Assembly (NCBI GenBank): GCA_004555725.1
Contig: SFHC01000008.1
Span: 1 to 64,000 of the forward strand
Reading direction: 5' to 3'
Origin: [Eubacterium] saphenum
GTDB lineage: Bacteria; Bacillota; Clostridia; Peptostreptococcales; Anaerovoracaceae
Length of the DNA: 64,000 nucleotides
Shown here: in pieces, positions 15,720 to 23,959 of the stretch
Layout of the letters: the number at the start of each line of letters is the position of its first letter
How positions within the stretch are numbered: position 1 is the first letter of the stretch
The notes under the pieces: generated by a model
Databases searched by the model: none
Seen by the model: only the letters and a program-made list of their open reading frames with translations
Told to the model about the DNA's origin: nothing
Made by a program: the position numbers and the translations under genes

Positions 15720-17240
15720 ATGAGTCGGACAGCGGAACATGCGATTGAAGCAGAACAGTCGTTAAAACTCAATATTCATACGGATGCCCGTAAGTTCGGA
15801 AGAATGCTTTTTTCCATGCTGAAGATCGGGGTGATCGGATTCGGAGGTGGAAGCGCGCTGATTCCGGTTATTGAGGATGAAGTGGTACAGAAACAGAAAA
15901 TCCTGTCCAAGAAGGACTATGATGAGGATGTCATTGCGGCTTGTGTAACGCCTGGTGCGCTGCCGGTCGAGATTGCGGCCGGAAACGGGCTGCGGACGTT
16001 CGGACTGAAAGGCATGCTGCTGGCTGCGGCCGCGATGGCTGCACCGGGAGCGCTGCTGACCGTACTGCTTTTGACGGTATTCTCCGGCGCTGGCGTGCAG
16101 TCGCTGAATGTGATCCGGTATCTGTCCGTCGGTCTCGGCGCGTTTATCAGCAGCCTGCTGATTTCGTACGCGGTGAAAACACAGGAGTGCATGGCAAAGC
16201 AGGGAAGGCGGACAGCGCAGACCGCGCTTCTGATCATGATCGGTGTGTTTCTGCTGACATGCGGCAAGAATGTGTTTGCAATTCTGGGACTGAACAGCAA
16301 CCCGTTTCTGAGCCTGTCTACCGTACAGGTTCTTGCCCTCGCATTCTTCGGGATTTTTTATACAGGGTGCAGATTTACAAGGGTCCACACTGCTGTAAGT
16401 GCAGTCATCTGTGTTTTGTTCCTTTTGGTCAGCGGAGAGACCGGAGCGGCAGTTCCGGGCTTCTTCCATACGGCGCTTTACCTTCTGATGACAGGACTTT
16501 CTCTGAAAGGAATTACAGAGAGCATTCGGCGTGACCGCAGAACGAGCAGAATTTCCGGCGCTCCTGAAGTGAATTGGAAGGAACCGGTTCGTCAGACGGC
16601 AGTATGGCTCCTGTTCATGACAGCGGCACTTCTTCCGGCGGCACTGTATGTCTGCGGTTCCGTGACCCTTGCAGGAAAAGGTTTCCTGTCCTCGCTGATT
16701 TCTTTTGGCGGCGGAGACGCATACCTGTCCGTTGCTGACGGAATGTTTGTCGGTCATGGAATGGTCAGCGCATCTGATTTTTACAGCACACTGGTTCCGG
16801 TTGCCAACGTTCTGCCGGGCTCCATTCTTTGCAAAATCCTTACAGGGATCGGCTATTTTACAGGTCTGAATGTGAGCGGGACAGCTGCGGGCGGCTGGAT
16901 GACCGCGATTGCATGCCTGGGTGTCAGCATTGCGGCGTCCGGCATGGTGTTCTGCTGGATCCGGTGGCTCCTGAATGAATTTGAGGAGGTTTCTGTATTT
17001 CGTGAAATCAGCCGGTGGATTCGTCCGATCATCAGCGGACTTCTGTTAAATGTAATGCTGACGATGATCCGCACCAATATCGATACCGGCTCTGCAGTCG
17101 GCGTCCACTCCGCAGCAGTGATCCTGATTACAGCAGTTCTGATTGCGGGCAATCTTCTCTTAATGAGAAGAAAACGCGCCGGAAACGGAATCTTAATCAC
17201 AGCATCAGCATTAACGGGCGCACTGCTGCTTGCCCTCTAA
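15720..17240 (+). CDS. chrA: CHR-family (chromate/sulfate) transporter, two-domain form
   Basis: This 506-residue membrane protein is a duplicated CHR transporter: GVIGFGGGSALIPVIEDEVV in the N-terminal half and LISFGGGDAYLSVADGMFVG in the C-terminal half, each followed by several helices. The family is named for chromate efflux, but chromate is a structural analogue of sulfate. Here it heads a gene run encoding APS reductase and ATP sulfurylase, and no CysTWA or SulP sulfate permease is present in the window. I infer sulfate uptake, or export of a sulfur anion, as its physiological role. AGGAG precedes the ATG. Confidence 0.85.
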   Translation: MSRTAEHAIEAEQSLKLNIHTDARKFGRMLFSMLKIGVIGFGGGSALIPVIEDEVVQKQKILSKKDYDEDVIAACVTPGALPVEIAAGNGLRTFGLKGMLLAAAAMAAPGALLTVLLLTVFSGAGVQSLNVIRYLSVGLGAFISSLLISYAVKTQECMAKQGRRTAQTALLIMIGVFLLTCGKNVFAILGLNSNPFLSLSTVQVLALAFFGIFYTGCRFTRVHTAVSAVICVLFLLVSGETGAAVPGFFHTALYLLMTGLSLKGITESIRRDRRTSRISGAPEVNWKEPVRQTAVWLLFMTAALLPAALYVCGSVTLAGKGFLSSLISFGGGDAYLSVADGMFVGHGMVSASDFYSTLVPVANVLPGSILCKILTGIGYFTGLNVSGTAAGGWMTAIACLGVSIAASGMVFCWIRWLLNEFEEVSVFREISRWIRPIISGLLLNVMLTMIRTNIDTGSAVGVHSAAVILITAVLIAGNLLLMRRKRAGNGILITASALTGALLLAL

Positions 17241-17280
17241 TCCGTATATCTTTTATCAGACAAAAAGAAAGCGCAAGGCG

Positions 17281-19002
17281 ATGAAGAATACATTAATAAC
17301 GGAACATATTAAAACCGATGTCCTGATCATCGGAGGCGGAACGGCAGGCTGTTATGCGGCCATCAAGCTGGGCGGATCGGATTATCAGGTACTGATCGCG
17401 GAAAAGGCCAACATCATCCGCAGCGGGTGTCTGGCAGCCGGGGTTAACGCTCTGAATGCCTACATTTCTGAGGGGCACACGCCTTCAGATTATGTGGAAT
17501 ATGCCAGAAAAGACGCGGAAGGGATTGTCAGAGATGATCTTCTGCTGACGATTTCCGAGCGTCTGAACGAGGTCACGGAGGATCTGGAACGCCGCGGTCT
17601 GGTGATTCTGAAGGATGAACATGGAAAATATGTGACCCGCGGCTGGCGCAACGTCAAGATCAACGGAGAAAATATCAAGCCTCTGCTTGCAGAGGGCGCT
17701 GCGGCGCAGAAGAATGTCACCGTCCTGAATCACGTGAACATCACCGATTTAAAGACGCATGAAGAAAACGAGAAGACTGTCGCAGACGGAGCAGTCGGGT
17801 TTTCCGTAAAGGAGCCGGTTGCGTATGACATAGATGCATCGGCCGTTCTGATTGCGACCGGCGGCGCGGCGGGGCTGTACCGCCCGAACAATCCGGGGTT
17901 TTCACGTCACAAGATGTGGTATCCGCCGTTTAACACGGGAGCGGGATTTGCTATGGGTATCCGTGCGGGCGCAGAGATGACCACTTTTGAGAACCGGTTC
18001 GTCGCGCTCCGCTGTAAAGATACGATTGCCCCGACCGGAACGATCGCGCAGGGCGTGCACGCGAAGCAGGTCAATTCCGATGGCGAAGTGTATGAAAATA
18101 TATACGGTCTGACCACGCCGCAGAGAATCTATGGGACGGTAGAAGAGAACCGGGCGGGAAGAGGGCCGTGCTACCTTGCGACAGCGGGCATCAGCGCGCA
18201 GCAGGAAGAGGATTTATATAAGGCGTATCTGAACATGGCACCGTCACAGACCCTGAAATGGCTGGAGTCCGGAAAAGGCCCGTCGGAGCAGAACGTCGAG
18301 GTCGAGGGCACAGAGCCTTACGTTGTCGGCGGTCATACGGCGAGCGGATTCTGGGTGGATACCGGACGGGAGACGACTGTGCGCGGACTGTTCGCAGCCG
18401 GAGACGCAGCCGGGGGTGCCCCGCAGAAATACGTGACCGGAGCGCTTGCTGAGGGTGAAATCGCGGCAGAGTCTATAGCCGCACAGCTCCGGGACAAAAA
18501 GCAAACGGAGACCATGCCGCCGCAAGAGGATTATCTGGATGAACCACTTGCGCTGAAGGAGATCCAGAAGATGCAGGAGCACCTGGATCAGCCTGCCGGC
18601 ATCCTGGACTGGAAACAGCTGGAAGAAGCCATGCAGAAGGTGATGGATGAATATGCCGGCGGAATCCGCACCGATTACCGCTATAACGAGAGCCGTCTGC
18701 AGAAAGCGGATGAAGAGATACAGAAGCTGCAGAAGCTGACAGATCAGCTTCCTGCAGAGGATATGTTCGATCTGCTGCATGTGTATGAGGTCCGGGAACG
18801 GCTGATCGTCTGCCGGACATTGATCGCGCATATGCGAGCAAGAAAAGAGACGAGATGGCATACATTCGGCGAGAATGCGGATTATCCGGAGCAGTCAGAA
18901 GAAGGACTGCGCTACGTCAATTCACGAATGCGGAATGGAAAAATTGAAATTCTGTTCCGGGATCTGGTGAAAGGAGGCCGCTATGAGCATACAGATCGAT
19001 AA
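17281..19002 (+). CDS. aprA: Adenylylsulfate (APS) reductase alpha subunit, FAD flavoprotein
   Basis: This 573-residue flavoprotein starts with the FAD-binding motif TDVLIIGGGTAGCYAAIKL and contains a later FAD-binding segment, FAAGDAAGGAPQKYVTGALA. It belongs to the fumarate reductase/APS reductase flavoprotein group. Pairing with the AprB-like subunit identifies it as AprA, which reduces APS to sulfite and AMP. It is somewhat shorter than the usual dissimilatory AprA. The ATG at 17281 is preferred, with only a weak AAGG ahead; the frame is open to 17230. It overlaps aprB by 20 bases. With no DsrAB or Qmo genes here, an assimilatory role is likely. Confidence 0.85.
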   Translation: MKNTLITEHIKTDVLIIGGGTAGCYAAIKLGGSDYQVLIAEKANIIRSGCLAAGVNALNAYISEGHTPSDYVEYARKDAEGIVRDDLLLTISERLNEVTEDLERRGLVILKDEHGKYVTRGWRNVKINGENIKPLLAEGAAAQKNVTVLNHVNITDLKTHEENEKTVADGAVGFSVKEPVAYDIDASAVLIATGGAAGLYRPNNPGFSRHKMWYPPFNTGAGFAMGIRAGAEMTTFENRFVALRCKDTIAPTGTIAQGVHAKQVNSDGEVYENIYGLTTPQRIYGTVEENRAGRGPCYLATAGISAQQEEDLYKAYLNMAPSQTLKWLESGKGPSEQNVEVEGTEPYVVGGHTASGFWVDTGRETTVRGLFAAGDAAGGAPQKYVTGALAEGEIAAESIAAQLRDKKQTETMPPQEDYLDEPLALKEIQKMQEHLDQPAGILDWKQLEEAMQKVMDEYAGGIRTDYRYNESRLQKADEEIQKLQKLTDQLPAEDMFDLLHVYEVRERLIVCRTLIAHMRARKETRWHTFGENADYPEQSEEGLRYVNSRMRNGKIEILFRDLVKGGRYEHTDR

Positions 19003-19297
19003 GAAAAAATGCGTCGGATGCGGCCGCTGTGTGGAGGCCTGTCCGGGAAATCTGATCCGGGTTGGTCAGGATAAGAAAGCGCAGATGAGGATCCCGGAGG
19101 ACTGCTGGGGATGCACATCCTGCATAAAAGAATGCCCGGTGTCCGCGATCAGCCTGTTCCTTGGCGCCGACATCGGAGGCGCGGGATCGACGATGCGCAT
19201 CGAAAAAGACGGCGATTTCTACAACTGGATCGTACACCGGCCGTCGGGAGAAGAAACCGTGATTTCCGTCAACCGGAAAAACGCGAACCAGTATTAA
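18983..19297 (+). CDS. aprB: APS reductase beta subunit, double 4Fe-4S protein
   Basis: This 104-residue protein has two 4Fe-4S motifs (C10, C13, C16, C20 and C41, C44, C47, C51) in the order seen in AprB, followed by a tail (DFYNWIVHRPSGEETVISV) that in AprB wraps around the alpha subunit. Electrons reach the FAD of AprA through these clusters. It starts inside the end of aprA, behind AAAGGAGG. The tail is short compared with dissimilatory AprB proteins as I remember them. Confidence 0.85.
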   Translation: MSIQIDKKKCVGCGRCVEACPGNLIRVGQDKKAQMRIPEDCWGCTSCIKECPVSAISLFLGADIGGAGSTMRIEKDGDFYNWIVHRPSGEETVISVNRKNANQY

Positions 19298-19311
19298 CCT
19301 TGACAGAATGA

Positions 19312-19363
19312 TTTTTGTCGACAAAAAAAATGAACAAGGAATACAGCTCGGCACTGTGCCGAG
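19312..19363. promoter_or_regulatory. Two palindromes in the aprB-cysD gap
   Basis: TTTTTGTCGACAAAAA (19312-19327) is a perfect 16-bp palindrome, and CTCGGCAC-T-GTGCCGAG (19347-19363) a perfect 8-bp stem around one base. Both lie in the 87-base gap ahead of cysD and could be an operator and a small processing or attenuation hairpin. Confidence 0.4.
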
Positions 19364-19384
19364 TAATGATATGAGGAGTCAGCA

Positions 19385-20296
19385 ATGAGTAATTTATCAC
19401 ATCTGGACGCTCTGGAAGCAGAAGCGATCTATATTATCCGTGAAGTTGCGGCAGAATGCGAAAAACCGGTGATGCTCTATTCCATCGGAAAGGACAGTTC
19501 GGTTATGCTGCATCTGGCGCTGAAGGCGTTCTATCCGGAAAAACCGCCGTTCCCGTTCCTGCATGTCAATACGACGTGGAAGTTCCATGAGATGATCAAG
19601 TTCAGGGATGAGCAGGCAGAAAAGTATGGCCTGGAAATGCTGGAATGGAAGAATGAAGAGGGTGTAAAAGCCGGAGTGAATCCGTTCGATTACGGCGCGT
19701 CTTACACGGACATTATGAAGACGCAGGCACTGAAACAGGCGCTGACCTATTATGGATTTACGGCAGCGTTCGGCGGCGGAAGAAGAGACGAGGAAAAGTC
19801 GAGAGCCAAGGAGAGAATATTCTCCTTCAGAAATTCTGCGCAGGCATGGGATCCGAAGAATCAGCGTCCGGAGATGTGGAAGCTGTATAATACCGAAATC
19901 AATAAGGGTGAGAGCATGCGTGTGTTCCCGATCTCCAACTGGACTGAAAAAGATATCTGGCAGTATATCCAGAGAGAACACATCGAGATCGTGCCGCTGT
20001 ATTTCGCAAAAGAGCGCCCGTGCATCAATTATGAAGAAAATCTGATTATGGTGGACGATCACCGTATCATCGATCACCTCAATCTGAAGCCGGAGGATAT
20101 TATGCATAAGAAGATCCGGTTCCGCACCCTGGGATGCTACCCGCTGACGGGCGGCATTGAATCAGAGGCGGACACGCTGGATAAGATCGTTCAGGAAACA
20201 CTGAGCGCAGTGGAGTCTGAGCGGACAAGCCGTGTCATCGATAAGGACGGCGGTGCAGGAAGTATGGAAAAGCGTAAGAGAGAGGGGTATTTCTAA
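19385..20296 (+). CDS. cysD: Sulfate adenylyltransferase subunit 2 (ATP sulfurylase small subunit)
   Basis: This 303-residue protein is a standard CysD. It has the PP-loop motif [17 protein letters not shown], the [21 protein letters not shown] segment, and the C-terminal [12 protein letters not shown] block. It joins sulfate to the AMP part of ATP, giving APS, driven by GTP hydrolysis in CysN. The gene has a GAGGAG site and its stop overlaps the CysN start by one base, so the two subunits are translationally coupled. Confidence 0.93.
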   Translation: MSNLSHLDALEAEAIYIIREVAAECEKPVMLYSIGKDSSVMLHLALKAFYPEKPPFPFLHVNTTWKFHEMIKFRDEQAEKYGLEMLEWKNEEGVKAGVNPFDYGASYTDIMKTQALKQALTYYGFTAAFGGGRRDEEKSRAKERIFSFRNSAQAWDPKNQRPEMWKLYNTEINKGESMRVFPISNWTEKDIWQYIQREHIEIVPLYFAKERPCINYEENLIMVDDHRIIDHLNLKPEDIMHKKIRFRTLGCYPLTGGIESEADTLDKIVQETLSAVESERTSRVIDKDGGAGSMEKRKREGYF

Positions 20297-22026
20297 TGAG
20301 CGGGTTACTGAAGTTTATCACATGCGGAAGTGTAGATGACGGAAAATCAACACTGATCGGGCATCTGCTGTATGATGCAAAACTGATTTACGCAGATCAG
20401 AAGAATGCCCTGGAGCTGGATTCCAAGGTCGGAAGCCGCGGCGGGAAAATCGACTATTCCCTGCTGCTGGACGGTCTGATTGCAGAGCGTGAACAGGGAA
20501 TTACCATTGATGTTGCATATCGGTACTTTACAACCGATAACCGCAGTTTTATCTGTGCGGACACGCCGGGACATGAAGAGTACACCAGAAATATGGCGTG
20601 CGGAGCGTCTTTTGCAGATCTTGCCGTCATCCTGATCGACGCGTCCCAGGGCGTGCTGATCCAGACCAAACGCCACGCGAGAATCTGCGCGCTGATGGGC
20701 ATCCGCCACTTTATTTTTGCTGTTAATAAGATGGATCTGGTCGGATATGATGAGGCGCGGTTCTGTGAAATAGAGGAGCAGATTGAAGAGCTGAAAAATG
20801 ACCTCGGTCTGCAGGATGTCGTGATCATCCCGGTATCCGCAACGGAAGGCGATAACATCACCAAGCCGACGACAAATTTCAGCTGGTACAAGGGGCCGAC
20901 TCTTCTGCATCAGCTGGAGACAGTCGATGTCGGAGACACGGCTGCAGAAGAAAAAGGCTTCTATTTGCCGGTTCAGAGAGTCTGCCGCCCGAGCCACGAA
21001 TTCAGAGGGTTCCAGGGACAGATCGAGTGCGGAGACGTTCATGTCGGCGATGAGCTGACTTCACTTCCGAGCGGAGAAAAAGCACATGTCAAGAGCATTC
21101 TTGTCGCGGATCATGAGGAGAATTCTGCAGTTACCGGACAGCCGGTCACGATTCAGCTCGACCGTGAGGTTGACGTATCCAGAGGATGCGTACTGGAAGC
21201 AGGAAGCGGCCTGCAGACATCCGACTCTTTTGAGACTGAGCTGCTGTGGATGGACGACCAGCCGCTGACCATCGGAAAAAACTTCCTGATCAAACTCGGG
21301 ACGAAAAAAATCCCGGGCATTCTGACCAAGATTAAATATAAGATTGATATCAATACAGGCGAAAAACAGAACGCGGAGACGCTTCACAAAAATGAAATCG
21401 CCGTCTGCGAAATTGCGGTCACAGAACCGATTATTCTCTCCAGATTCCGCGATCACCGGACACAGGGAGAACTGATCCTGATCGACCGCATCAGCCATAT
21501 GACATCTGCGTGCGGCATTGTCGCACAGGTGAACGCACAGTCCGCTAAAAAACATCCGCAGGCGACGCGCCAGATGAGAAGCTCTCTGAACTGGCAGACC
21601 TCCGGTATTGTCGAATTCCGTCCGGGTGAAGACGGCTCCACACTGGAAGCTGTAGAAGAAGCAGAATTCAACCTCGTCAGAAACGGACGCCATACCTACC
21701 TCTATCATCCGGAGAAGGGCGAGGACTACGTCACCGTCCTGAAACATCTGAAGGAGACCGGAATCATCGTCCTTCTGGTGCTCGATGCTGACCAGGAACC
21801 GGATGATGCGCTCAGCTCCGACGAGCATTACAAGCTGTGGTCTGAACTGAGCGGAAACGCAGATGCATCCGCGCCGGCGACCGCCGGAACGGCCGGAGCT
21901 GGCGGTGAAGCTGGTGCAGGAGGCACTGGCGCGACTGCAACTGCATCTGCCGCGGAAATCGCACAGAAAATCTTCCAGATCACCAACGCCAACGTGACCA
22001 TCGAATACAACAACTGGGTCATTTAG
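20296..22026 (+). CDS. cysN: Sulfate adenylyltransferase subunit 1 (GTPase) with degenerate APS-kinase-like tail
   Basis: This 576-residue protein has the CysN GTPase core: P-loop GSVDDGKST (11-19), DTPGHEEY (89-96) and NKMD (144-147), followed by EF-Tu-like beta domains to about 425. The usual CysN is about 100 residues shorter. The extra part (about 437-515) resembles APS kinase (CysC): GEDGSTLEAVEEAEFNLV aligns with the CysC Walker A region but lacks its lysine, and GRHTYLY and TGIIVLLVLDA match later CysC strands. A Gly/Ala/Thr-rich linker (about 520-553) and a short C-terminal strand follow. I infer a non-catalytic relic of a CysNC fusion, consistent with APS going to AprAB and not to PAPS. 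Confidence 0.88.
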   Translation: MSGLLKFITCGSVDDGKSTLIGHLLYDAKLIYADQKNALELDSKVGSRGGKIDYSLLLDGLIAEREQGITIDVAYRYFTTDNRSFICADTPGHEEYTRNMACGASFADLAVILIDASQGVLIQTKRHARICALMGIRHFIFAVNKMDLVGYDEARFCEIEEQIEELKNDLGLQDVVIIPVSATEGDNITKPTTNFSWYKGPTLLHQLETVDVGDTAAEEKGFYLPVQRVCRPSHEFRGFQGQIECGDVHVGDELTSLPSGEKAHVKSILVADHEENSAVTGQPVTIQLDREVDVSRGCVLEAGSGLQTSDSFETELLWMDDQPLTIGKNFLIKLGTKKIPGILTKIKYKIDINTGEKQNAETLHKNEIAVCEIAVTEPIILSRFRDHRTQGELILIDRISHMTSACGIVAQVNAQSAKKHPQATRQMRSSLNWQTSGIVEFRPGEDGSTLEAVEEAEFNLVRNGRHTYLYHPEKGEDYVTVLKHLKETGIIVLLVLDADQEPDDALSSDEHYKLWSELSGNADASAPATAGTAGAGGEAGAGGTGATATASAAEIAQKIFQITNANVTIEYNNWVI

Positions 22027-22083
22027 CAGACGAGGACTAAGCAAATTCCATTACAATTATTATTCAACATATTCCTAAGAGCC

Positions 22084-22124
22084 GCCGCCCGGACCATGTG
22101 CAGTCTGCATACAGTCCGGGCGGC
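22084..22124 (+). terminator. Hairpin terminator after cysN
   Basis: GCCGCCCGGAC (22084-22094) pairs exactly with GTCCGGGCGGC (22114-22124) over a 19-base loop. The following sequence has few T, so termination may be partial. Confidence 0.5.
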
Positions 22125-22150
22125 CGGTTATTTAAGCCTGAAATATGCGG

Positions 22151-22331
22151 ATTCCCGTCCGGCGGCCGTGTATACATGGAAACCCCGTCCACGGCCGTAA
22201 AAATCACGGAAAGGACGGGAATCGGTTCAGAAAACCCTGAGATACCCGTCCGGCGGCCGTGTATACCCGGGATTCCCGTCCAACGGCCGTGTATACCCGG
22301 AATTCCCGTCCGGCAGTCTTGTATACATTGC
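22151..22331. repeat. Tandem 30-bp repeats containing GTGTATAC
   Basis: Three copies at 30-base spacing (about 22242-22271, 22272-22301, 22302-22331) share ATTCCCGTCCGGCGGCCGTG and then TATAC, and a further copy lies at 22151-22175. A partial copy (about 22182-22200) and an inverted piece (22213-22223) lie between. They form GC-rich hairpins and no gene is evident. GTATAC is also a recurrent core of other spacers in this window. Confidence 0.7.
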
Positions 22332-22470
22332 CAATATTAGAAGATAAGTGTATTTTCCTCTTTTCAATTTCTGAAAGTCCGATATAATGGAAGCCAGCAG
22401 GGAAAGCAGATGCACAGATCAGTGCATATTCCCGGCTGCAACTTCATCATGTATTATTATGTATTATTCT

Positions 22471-22543
22471 GGGGCATTGGCGCAGTTGGGAGCGCGTTTG
22501 ACTGGCAGTCAAGAGGTCATGGGTTCGAATCCCATATGCTCCA
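22471..22543 (+). tRNA. tRNA-Ala, anticodon GGC
   Basis: A full 73-base cloverleaf folds: acceptor GGGGCAT with ATGCTCC (containing the G3-U70 pair that identifies alanine tRNAs), D-stem GCGC/GCGC, anticodon stem TTTGA/TCAAG with loop CTGGCAG, and T-arm ATGGG-TTCGAAT-CCCAT. The anticodon GGC reads GCC. The CCA end is not encoded, and a T-run follows immediately. The spacer on either side (22027-22700) holds only the repeats and no further gene. Confidence 0.95.
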
Positions 22544-22700
22544 TTTTTTATTGGGAAAATCCGGCAGATCCTGTTGAATGAAGGCTGATTTAACTGTCAG
22601 AACGATGTGAAATCTGCAGTGCATACTGGATATACGTGCAGGCGGACGCAGAGATACAATTTTCGGGAACACTGCCGGTAAAGAAAAGGGGCATTAGAAG

Positions 22701-23861
22701 ATGAGACCATTATCTGACCGAACAGCACATTTTACAGATTCTGTTATTCGCCGCATGACGAGAATTTCCAATCGTTACGGTGCGGTGAATCTGTCGCAGG
22801 GCTTTCCGGATTTCAAACCGCCGGAAGAGATTCTGAAGCGGCTGCGTGAAGTGACTGAAGAAGATTTTCACCAGTATTCCATTACCTGGGGAGCTAAGGA
22901 CACTCGCGAGGCACTCGCAGCCAAACAGTCGCACTATATGGGCATGGACATCGATCCGGAAACAGAGATTGTAATTACTGCCGGTTCGACAGAAGCAATG
23001 ATGGCGTCGATGATGTCCGTTGTAAATCCTGGCGATAAAGTCGTTGTGTTTTCACCGTTTTATGAAAACTACGGCGCAGACGCGATTTTGTCCGGCGCAG
23101 ATCCGATTTACGTCCCGCTGGTTCCGCCGGAGTATAATTTTGACCCGAACGTTCTGGAAGACGCATTTAAACAGGGCGCCAAGGCGCTCGTGCTCTGTAA
23201 TCCGTCCAACCCGTGCGGCAAAGTGTTCACGCGCAAGGAGCTGATGACGATTGCAGAACTTGCCGAGAAATACGATGTCTACGTCATCACGGACGAGGTT
23301 TACGAACACATCGTTTACGCGCCGTATCAGCATGTATATTTTGCAGCCCTTCCAGGCATGAGAAAACGTACAATTTCCTGCAGCTCCCTGTCAAAGACGT
23401 ACTCGATCACCGGCTGGCGTCTCGGTTATACGATTGCGCCGCCGGAAATCACCGACCGCATTCGCAAGGTGCACGATTTCCTGACCGTCGGCGCGGCGGC
23501 GCCTCTCCAGGAAGCCGTTATTCCGGGTCTGCAGTTCGGACAGAGTTACTATGATGAACTGCTCGCTGTTTATACACACAAGCGCGATCTTTTCCTGAAC
23601 GGACTGGATAAGATCGGCCTGAAACACAACATTCCGCAGGGCGCATATTACATCATGGTGGATATTTCCGAATTTGGCTATGATGACGATCTGAAATTCT
23701 GCGAAGACCTTGCGGAAAAAGTAAAAGTCGGCGCCGTTCAGGGATCCAGTTTCTTCCATGAACCGGAAAACCGCTATATCCGGTTCCATTTTGCCAAAAA
23801 AGATGAGACCCTGCAGGCGGCTCTTGAAAATTTGTCTGATATCTATAAATTGAAAAAATAA
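22701..23861 (+). CDS. Class I/II aminotransferase
   Basis: This 386-residue fold-type I PLP enzyme has the cofactor lysine in SLSKTYSITGWRLGY, the SNPCGKVFTRKEL segment and an early INLSQGFPDF-like motif (AVNLSQGFPDFKPPEEI). This is the aspartate/aromatic aminotransferase group also found in MalY- and kynurenine-type enzymes. It stands alone between the tRNA and a bidirectional terminator, so the neighbourhood gives no hint of its substrate. An acidic-chain amino-acid role in fermentation is possible. Confidence 0.85.
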   Translation: MRPLSDRTAHFTDSVIRRMTRISNRYGAVNLSQGFPDFKPPEEILKRLREVTEEDFHQYSITWGAKDTREALAAKQSHYMGMDIDPETEIVITAGSTEAMMASMMSVVNPGDKVVVFSPFYENYGADAILSGADPIYVPLVPPEYNFDPNVLEDAFKQGAKALVLCNPSNPCGKVFTRKELMTIAELAEKYDVYVITDEVYEHIVYAPYQHVYFAALPGMRKRTISCSSLSKTYSITGWRLGYTIAPPEITDRIRKVHDFLTVGAAAPLQEAVIPGLQFGQSYYDELLAVYTHKRDLFLNGLDKIGLKHNIPQGAYYIMVDISEFGYDDDLKFCEDLAEKVKVGAVQGSSFFHEPENRYIRFHFAKKDETLQAALENLSDIYKLKK

Positions 23862-23891
23862 GCGGTGCGCGTATGCGCGCAGATAATACGA

Positions 23892-23930
23892 AGCGGCTGT
23901 GAAAGCAATCGATTTGCTTTCACAGCCGCT
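23892..23930. terminator. Bidirectional terminator between convergent genes
   Basis: AGCGGCTGTGAAAGCAA (23892-23908) is perfectly complementary to TTGCTTTCACAGCCGCT (23914-23930), a 17-bp stem with a 5-base loop. It lies between the aminotransferase (plus) and the AEC transporter (minus), with an A-run at 23940 that is a T-run on the minus strand. Confidence 0.7.
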
Positions 23931-23959
23931 CATTTATGTAAAAAAATGCCGGAGTATGC

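Noticed and set aside
13186..19297. Dissimilatory sulfate reduction
   Set aside because: AprAB are present, but DsrAB, Qmo and other respiratory components are absent from the window, and the sulfite reductase is of a small assimilatory kind; an assimilatory role fits better.
22242..22331. CRISPR-like 30-bp repeats
   Set aside because: The units are directly adjacent with no spacers and are degenerate; they are simple tandem repeats.
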